In this document: positions 4,127 through 7,621 of the stretch, one piece after another
How the letters are laid out: the number at the start of each line of letters is the position of its first letter
Position numbering within the stretch: the first letter of the stretch is position 1
Source of the DNA: Bacilli bacterium
GTDB taxonomy: Bacteria > Bacillota_I > Bacilli_A > RFN20 > CAG-826
NCBI GenBank assembly: GCA_017551465.1
Contig: JAFZLN010000135.1
Coordinates: 1 to 7,621 of the forward strand
Reading direction: 5' to 3'
DNA: 7,621 nt
The notes under the pieces: model-generated
Told to the model about the DNA's origin: nothing
What the model saw: only the letters and a program-made list of their open reading frames with translations
The model's database searches: none
Made by a program: the position numbers and the translations under genes

Positions 4127-6190
4127 ATGAAAAAGAAAAGTTTATTGTTAGGCGCTTTAATGCTCATCGCGATGTGCGCCACAGCTTGTAATTTAACTGG
4201 CTCAAATGGAAACAGCTCATCTAGCAGTGTTTCCTCAGATAATTCCATCACATCAAGCGTGACTAGTTCTTCTAAATCAAGTAGCAGCACTTCTTCTAAT
4301 AAATCAAGTTCTTCTACCTCAAGTTCTAAATCTTCTTCTAACAGCAACTCAACTAGCAGTTCTTCTAGCAGTAGTTCATCAAGTTCTAGTTCCAGCTCAA
4401 GCTCTTCGAGCGTTTCATCCTCATCCTCAAGCTCACAAGCTCCACAAAATGTGTCTTTTGACATCTTTGCCTTCAACGATACACATGGTAATGTCGTTGA
4501 TACCGAAGGTAAGGGTATCAGCTTAGCGAAAACCACAACTTTGTTAAAAGAACTCTCTAACGAGAATTCCGTTTTCATTTCTCAAGGTGATATGTGGCAA
4601 GGCTCCGTAGAAAGTGGCCTTACTCGTGGTAACGTGTTCACCGAATGGATGAACTATATGAACTTCGTGTCCATGACTGTTGGTAACCACGAATTTGACT
4701 GGGGTTCTCAATATATCACAAGCAATCAAGCACTTGCTAACTTCCCAACGCTAGGCATTAACGTCTTAAATAGAAGCAATAATCAAAGAGTGGATTATTT
4801 ATCTCCATCCGTCACATTTACCCGTGGTGGAGCTAAAATCGGCGTTATCGGTGCGATTGGCGACTGCTATTCTTCTATCTCTAGAAGCAAAGTAAGTGAT
4901 GTTACTTTTGCCACAGGTTACGCCTTAACAAATCTTGTTAAACAAGAATCCAATAGGTTAAGAAATGAAGAACACTGTGATTTCATCATCTATTCTCTCC
5001 ATGGCACTTATAACGAAAATGATTATGACTATGAATTAAGTTCTGGTCACTACGTGGACATAGTTCTAGAAGGCCATAGCCATAACCAATATGCCGATAA
5101 AGATGAGTATGGTATCTATCACATTCAATCTAACGCTTATAATGAAAACTTCTACCGCATCAGTGTTGATTTAAACTTGACCAATAAGACATGCGAAATA
5201 AGTGAACCAGTTAGCTATAACACAACACTTAGCTACTCTCCATATCGTAATTATGCAGAAGACACTGGTGCGTTAAACATTTTAAACAAATACAAAGATA
5301 AATATGAATTCGCTTACGAAGTAAGTGGCTATAATGAAACCACTAGATATGCTTCTGAATTAAAGCAAAAAGTCGCAGATTTATATTATGAATATGGCAA
5401 TACTACCTGGGGTTCACAATACAATCTCATCCTCGGTGGTGGTTATATCTCTTGCCGTGGCTCTAATTTGCCAACTGGTGATGTCACATACGCTGACTTA
5501 TATAACTTATTCCCATTTGATAACGATATCGCTTTGTGTTCTATCTCTGGTAGAAATTTAAGATATACACAATTCATCACTGGTAATAGCAATTACTTTA
5601 CTAAATGGTCCAGTTATGGTGAATCTGTCCAAAATAACATCAATGATAGTGAAACTTACTACTTAGTAACAGATACTTACACAGTTGACTATTACACATC
5701 ATTAAATGTCGTTAGTTATTTAGAAAATGGTGGTACATACGCTAGAGATTTGTTGGACCGTTTCATCCGTAATGATGGCTTTGGTACAAGACCACAGCCT
5801 CAACAAGGTCACGCAGGCACATTATCAGATCCAAGAACAGTGCAAGAGGCCCTTGAATATGCCTATACTCATCCAGGCTCAAGTGCTTCTGAAGCGGGAT
5901 CGATTGCTATGTACTATAAAGGTGTCGTTAGTAGGCAAGCGGTTAAAGTTTCTACACAAGGTGATATGTACATGCCTTATATTAAAGATGAAGGAACTGA
6001 TTATGAAATCATGATTTATTACTTAAAGAAAACTGAAGGTAATAATCACGGCACATGGAGTAGTGTTGATGAATTGCAAGTTGGTGATGAAGTTATCATC
6101 TACGGTAGAGCGTTCTTCTACAAATCTAATACTCCTGAGTTCGATAATCTTACTTACGTCTATTCCATTAACGGAGTTCCAACGGCATAA
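4127..6190 (+). CDS. surface lipoprotein 5'-nucleotidase / cyclic phosphodiesterase (UshA/CpdB type)
   Basis: The precursor has 687 residues. A type II signal peptide (KKK, hydrophobic core, lipobox ATAC) gives a lipid-anchored Cys21. A serine-rich spacer (30-103) holds the enzyme off the membrane. The calcineurin-like metal-binding domain (about 110-340) has NDTHG (D118, H120), QGD (D155), GNHEFD (N187, H188), His292 in SLHGT and GHSH (H317, H319): all the expected two-metal ligands. The nucleotide-binding C-terminal domain (about 360-545) has GGGYISCRG (437-445) and GDVTYADLYNLFPFDN. A further ~125-residue region begins GTLSDPRTVQEAL (564) and looks like the OB-fold-type appendage of other bacterial surface lipoproteins; that assignment is tentative. 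The enzyme should dephosphorylate nucleotides, and perhaps 2',3'-cyclic or cyclic dinucleotides, outside the cell, for nucleoside and phosphate scavenging. No sortase motif is visible. It probably has its own promoter. Confidence 0.9.
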   Translation: MKKKSLLLGALMLIAMCATACNLTGSNGNSSSSSVSSDNSITSSVTSSSKSSSSTSSNKSSSSTSSSKSSSNSNSTSSSSSSSSSSSSSSSSSSSVSSSSSSSQAPQNVSFDIFAFNDTHGNVVDTEGKGISLAKTTTLLKELSNENSVFISQGDMWQGSVESGLTRGNVFTEWMNYMNFVSMTVGNHEFDWGSQYITSNQALANFPTLGINVLNRSNNQRVDYLSPSVTFTRGGAKIGVIGAIGDCYSSISRSKVSDVTFATGYALTNLVKQESNRLRNEEHCDFIIYSLHGTYNENDYDYELSSGHYVDIVLEGHSHNQYADKDEYGIYHIQSNAYNENFYRISVDLNLTNKTCEISEPVSYNTTLSYSPYRNYAEDTGALNILNKYKDKYEFAYEVSGYNETTRYASELKQKVADLYYEYGNTTWGSQYNLILGGGYISCRGSNLPTGDVTYADLYNLFPFDNDIALCSISGRNLRYTQFITGNSNYFTKWSSYGESVQNNINDSETYYLVTDTYTVDYYTSLNVVSYLENGGTYARDLLDRFIRNDGFGTRPQPQQGHAGTLSDPRTVQEALEYAYTHPGSSASEAGSIAMYYKGVVSRQAVKVSTQGDMYMPYIKDEGTDYEIMIYYLKKTEGNNHGTWSSVDELQVGDEVIIYGRAFFYKSNTPEFDNLTYVYSINGVPTA
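4211..4435 (+). repeat. serine-rich low-complexity spacer coding region (first lipoprotein)
   Basis: Codons for residues 29-103 are almost all serine, with scattered Asn, Thr, Lys, Val and Asp. The longest run is 19 serines, then valine, then seven more. All six serine codons are mixed, so the DNA is not a simple tandem repeat although the peptide is nearly a homopolymer. This fits selection for a flexible hydrophilic, possibly glycosylated stalk. Confidence 0.9.
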
Positions 6191-6192
6191 AA

Positions 6193-6219
6193 AAATAGGA
6201 GAACTTAGTTCTCCTATTT
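6193..6219. terminator. strong bidirectional intrinsic terminator
   Basis: AAATAGGAGAAC (6193-6204) and GTTCTCCTATTT (6208-6219) form a perfect 12-bp stem with a three-base TTA loop. Rightward transcripts meet TTTAATTTCTTTTT; leftward transcripts meet seven T residues (complement of 6189-6195). It serves both convergent genes: the 5'-nucleotidase stops at 6190, and the TAG of the dehydrogenase (6216-6214) lies within the stem. Confidence 0.9.
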
Positions 6220-7080
6220 AATTTCTTTTTCAACTAACTCGTATAGATAAGGTCTAATTCTTTTTTTAGGAAATGGCTTGATTTTAGGATAGCCTCTCCA
6301 TTCAAACGGACCACGTGGAACAATATAGCAAGGATCAACACTCTCTTGCGAAGCAAGTAAAGCAGTCAAACTAGCTTTCTTAACGGAATGGGACGCTATC
6401 TTAAGGAACAAACCGCCTAACTGTTTAATTGGGAACGGAAAGTCTCTTAAGATATCGGTGCTAGTTAAGCCTGGCTCCACAAGATAGAAAGATAGATTGT
6501 CTAATCCAAGTTCACGATAGTGGTGATATAACTCTTCAACACCTGCTTTTGACATGCAGTATTGTTGAAATCTACTTGCTTTATAGTTTTCCAAACTATC
6601 TGGCTTTTTGAAATAATAGCCCGCGGCTAAAGAACCTTGGAAGATAATGCGATGTTTATTATTTAATTTAGGAATTAATATATTAAGGAAATATGCCAGT
6701 CCAACAAAGTTTGTCTTGATAGTTAAGGACATATCTTCTTCCGCTTTTTGTGTCTTATATGTAGTAAAACATCCAGCATTAAGAATTAATGCATAGAAGT
6801 CATTATGTTCTTTCAAAATCACTTCAGTGGCGCGTTCAATACTCTTATAATCGCTTTGGTCATAACTGATAAAATCAAGGTGAGAATCAGGATACTTTTC
6901 TAGCATCCTATCTTTAACCTCTTTTGACTTATTTTGGTTTCTTGCTAAAACAACTACATTTGCGTGTTTATTGAGTAATTGATCGACAATACTTAAACCA
7001 ATACCTGAGGTACCACCGGTGATAAGCACTTTCTTACCTGACATATCTTCTAAACTATTGAGATACTTTTGTAATGACAT
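6214..7080 (-). CDS. short-chain dehydrogenase/reductase (retinol dehydrogenase-like)
   Basis: A soluble 288-residue Rossmann-fold oxidoreductase using NAD(P)(H). Marks are TGGTSGIG (21-28), NAG (101-103), Asn124 in KTNFVG, catalytic Ser150 in QGSLAAG, the Y-x-x-x-K pair Tyr174 and Lys178, and VEPGLTSTD (201-209). Arg47, at the end of the second strand (VVVLAR), suggests NADP(H). The C-terminal GPFEWRGYP (257-265) resembles retinol or protochlorophyllide reductase-like members, so the substrate may be a lipophilic alcohol, aldehyde or ketone; this cannot be settled from sequence. The ATG at 7080 keeps a normal N-terminal extension but has no ribosome binding site and only about five bases of leader. 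The internal ATG at 7044 (MSGKKVLITGG) is an alternative and is no better supplied. It is a single gene, convergent with the 5'-nucleotidase and divergent from the second lipoprotein. Confidence 0.88.
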   Translation of the reverse strand: MSLQKYLNSLEDMSGKKVLITGGTSGIGLSIVDQLLNKHANVVVLARNQNKSKEVKDRMLEKYPDSHLDFISYDQSDYKSIERATEVILKEHNDFYALILNAGCFTTYKTQKAEEDMSLTIKTNFVGLAYFLNILIPKLNNKHRIIFQGSLAAGYYFKKPDSLENYKASRFQQYCMSKAGVEELYHHYRELGLDNLSFYLVEPGLTSTDILRDFPFPIKQLGGLFLKIASHSVKKASLTALLASQESVDPCYIVPRGPFEWRGYPKIKPFPKKRIRPYLYELVEKEIK

Positions 7081-7091
7081 ACTCTAGTTAT

Positions 7092-7100
7092 TTTATAGCA
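7092..7100 (-). promoter_or_regulatory. extended -10 promoter of the short-chain dehydrogenase
   Basis: The minus strand reads TGCTATAAA, an extended -10 element (TG-N-TATAAA, -10 hexamer at 7097-7092). No good -35 is seen, which extended -10 promoters tolerate. Initiation near 7085 leaves almost no leader before the ATG at 7080, so either translation is nearly leaderless or the ATG at 7044 is used. Confidence 0.45.
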
Positions 7101-7101
7101 T

Positions 7102-7140
7102 AACCAAATAAATTAAATGGATTTTATTTATTTTAAGGTT
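7102..7140. repeat. imperfect palindrome between divergent promoters
   Basis: AACCAAATAAAT (7102-7113) has its reverse complement at 7126-7140 as ATTTATTT, three extra bases (TAA), then GGTT. The block is between the two outward-facing -10 elements and covers both -35 regions. It is a plausible shared regulator site, though the A+T richness weakens the case. Confidence 0.35.
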
Positions 7141-7145
7141 CATTG

Positions 7146-7154
7146 TGCTATAAT
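7146..7154 (+). promoter_or_regulatory. extended -10 promoter of the second lipoprotein
   Basis: TGCTATAAT combines a TG extension with a perfect TATAAT (7149-7154). A clear -35 is missing. Transcription would start near 7160-7162, at the base of the leader hairpin. Confidence 0.65.
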
Positions 7155-7157
7155 TTC

Positions 7158-7186
7158 CTTCCGGTATAAACTTCCTATGCCGGGAG
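7158..7186 (+). promoter_or_regulatory. hairpin at the 5' end of the second lipoprotein mRNA
   Basis: CTTCCGGTAT (7158-7167) pairs with ATGCCGGGAG (7177-7186) through ten consecutive pairs (two G-U) around a nine-base loop. The CCGG/CCGG core is the most GC-rich spot in this intergenic region. It begins at or just before the predicted transcription start and ends three bases before the ribosome binding site AGAGG (7190-7194). It could stabilise the 5' end of the mRNA or control initiation. No T-run follows, so it is not a terminator. Confidence 0.5.
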
Positions 7187-7203
7187 ATTAGAGGCATTAC
7201 AAC

Positions 7204-7621
7204 ATGAATAAGAAGAAGTTAATAGTATTAGGTGTTACATTAGTTGCGATGACCGCCATAAGTGGCTGTCAGTCATGGTCTTTTACTTTTGGTGGTGATG
7301 GAAATACAACCAAAATCAGTTCTAATGATGATTCCAAAGACACATCCACAAGCGAAGACTCAGCAAATACTTCCACAAGTGGAGATTCTAGCGAAAGCAC
7401 ATCTTCCTCAGTGGATACTTCTTCCTCTGATACTTCTTCTTCAGAATCCTCATCTAGTAGTAGTTCCTCTACAAGTAGCTCTTCGAGCTCCTCTTCATCG
7501 AGCTCATCTAGCAGTAGTTCTAGTAGTTCATCTAGTTCCAGCTCTAGTTCATCCAGCAGCTCTTCTTCAAGCAGTTCCAGCAGCTCAAGTAGTAGTTCTT
7601 CCTCAAGTTCTAGTAGTTCCA
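7204..7621 (+). CDS. second poly-serine lipoprotein (3' end missing)
   Basis: The frame is open to the window edge (139 full codons), so the gene is truncated and its functional domain is not seen. The signal peptide has NKKK, a hydrophobic core and lipobox ISGC, giving lipid-anchored Cys22. A short WSFTF segment and an acidic Ser/Thr/Asp/Glu-rich region (about 35-81) follow. Serine dominates from 82, and residues 91-139 are 49 uninterrupted serines running off the end. The start is the ATG at 7204, with AGAGG (7190-7194) nine bases upstream. The signal and spacer design matches the 5'-nucleotidase lipoprotein, but the part before the serine run is more acidic. I infer a second surface protein on a long stalk; its activity is unknown. 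Confidence 0.85.
   Translation, partial: MNKKKLIVLGVTLVAMTAISGCQSWSFTFGGDGNTTKISSNDDSKDTSTSEDSANTSTSGDSSESTSSSVDTSSSDTSSSESSSSSSSSTSSSSSSSSSSSSSSSSSSSSSSSSSSSSSSSSSSSSSSSSSSSSSSSSS
7474..7621 (+). repeat. poly-serine coding tract (second lipoprotein, continues past the edge)
   Basis: Forty-nine consecutive serine codons are visible, using AGT, AGC, TCT, TCA, TCC and TCG in an irregular order. Short words such as AGCAGTAGT and TCTAGTTCCAGCTC recur or are shared with the tract at 4211-4435. Low complexity makes the region prone to length change and to assembly error. Confidence 0.9.

Noticed and set aside
4211..4435. Serine-codon tract considered as a tandem DNA repeat or CRISPR-like array.
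   Set aside because: There is no repeat unit of constant length or spacer pattern; the regularity exists only at the amino acid level.
3844..4578. Open frame on the minus strand with a long Glu/Leu-rich repeat segment.
   Set aside because: It is the antisense of the serine codons in the lipoprotein spacer plus the end of the diguanylate cyclase. It has no ribosome binding site or family resemblance, and the real genes on the plus strand explain the region.
4544..4729. Minus-strand open frame of 61 codons.
   Set aside because: It is antisense to the metal-binding motifs of the 5'-nucleotidase and has no features of its own.
5727..6014. Plus-strand open frame of 95 codons in another frame of the lipoprotein gene.
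   Set aside because: It is fully inside the conserved C-terminal coding region, with no ribosome binding site and an unremarkable peptide.

Overview
The window is AT-rich DNA from a low-GC Gram-positive-type bacterium. The signs are strong lipoprotein signal peptides, long poly-serine spacers after the lipid-anchored cysteine, purine-rich Shine-Dalgarno sites and short Firmicutes-like intergenic regions. I read it as an uncultured anaerobic relative of Bacilli, Erysipelotrichia or Mollicutes, probably gut-associated; this is inference from style, not an identification. The six visible stop codons are three TAA and three TAG. Every gene reads through in the standard bacterial code, and tryptophan is TGG.

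Left block (1-2664): the end of a small membrane protein resembling the staphyloxanthin acyltransferase CrtO runs rightward. It overlaps tail to tail, by 21 bp, with a leftward two-gene operon. That operon is an ALDH3-type aldehyde dehydrogenase followed, with translational coupling, by a YhhN/TMEM86-type lysoplasmalogenase. Lysoplasmalogenase releases a fatty aldehyde and ALDH3 enzymes oxidise fatty aldehydes, so plasmalogen breakdown or salvage is the simplest joint role. A carotenoid-acid role is the alternative, because CrtO and an ALDH3 enzyme are both staphyloxanthin enzymes; no carotenoid synthesis gene is visible.

Middle block (2665-6190): a divergent intergenic region leads into a seven-helix membrane diguanylate cyclase (SGDEF variant, no I-site). 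After a weak terminator that overlaps a good promoter comes a lipid-anchored, serine-stalked 5'-nucleotidase/cyclic phosphodiesterase with an extra C-terminal domain. A strong bidirectional terminator closes this block.

Right block (6191-7621): a leftward short-chain dehydrogenase is divergent from a second serine-rich lipoprotein, which is cut by the window edge. They share a 120-bp control region with twin extended -10 elements, an imperfect palindrome and a leader hairpin. The second lipoprotein has an unbroken run of at least 49 serines written with all six serine codons.

I found no tRNA, rRNA, CRISPR array, insertion sequence or phage gene. No gene-free stretch exceeds 300 bases. The best lead for a linked biochemical function is the dehydrogenase-lysoplasmalogenase operon; nothing here clearly shows a wholly new system.
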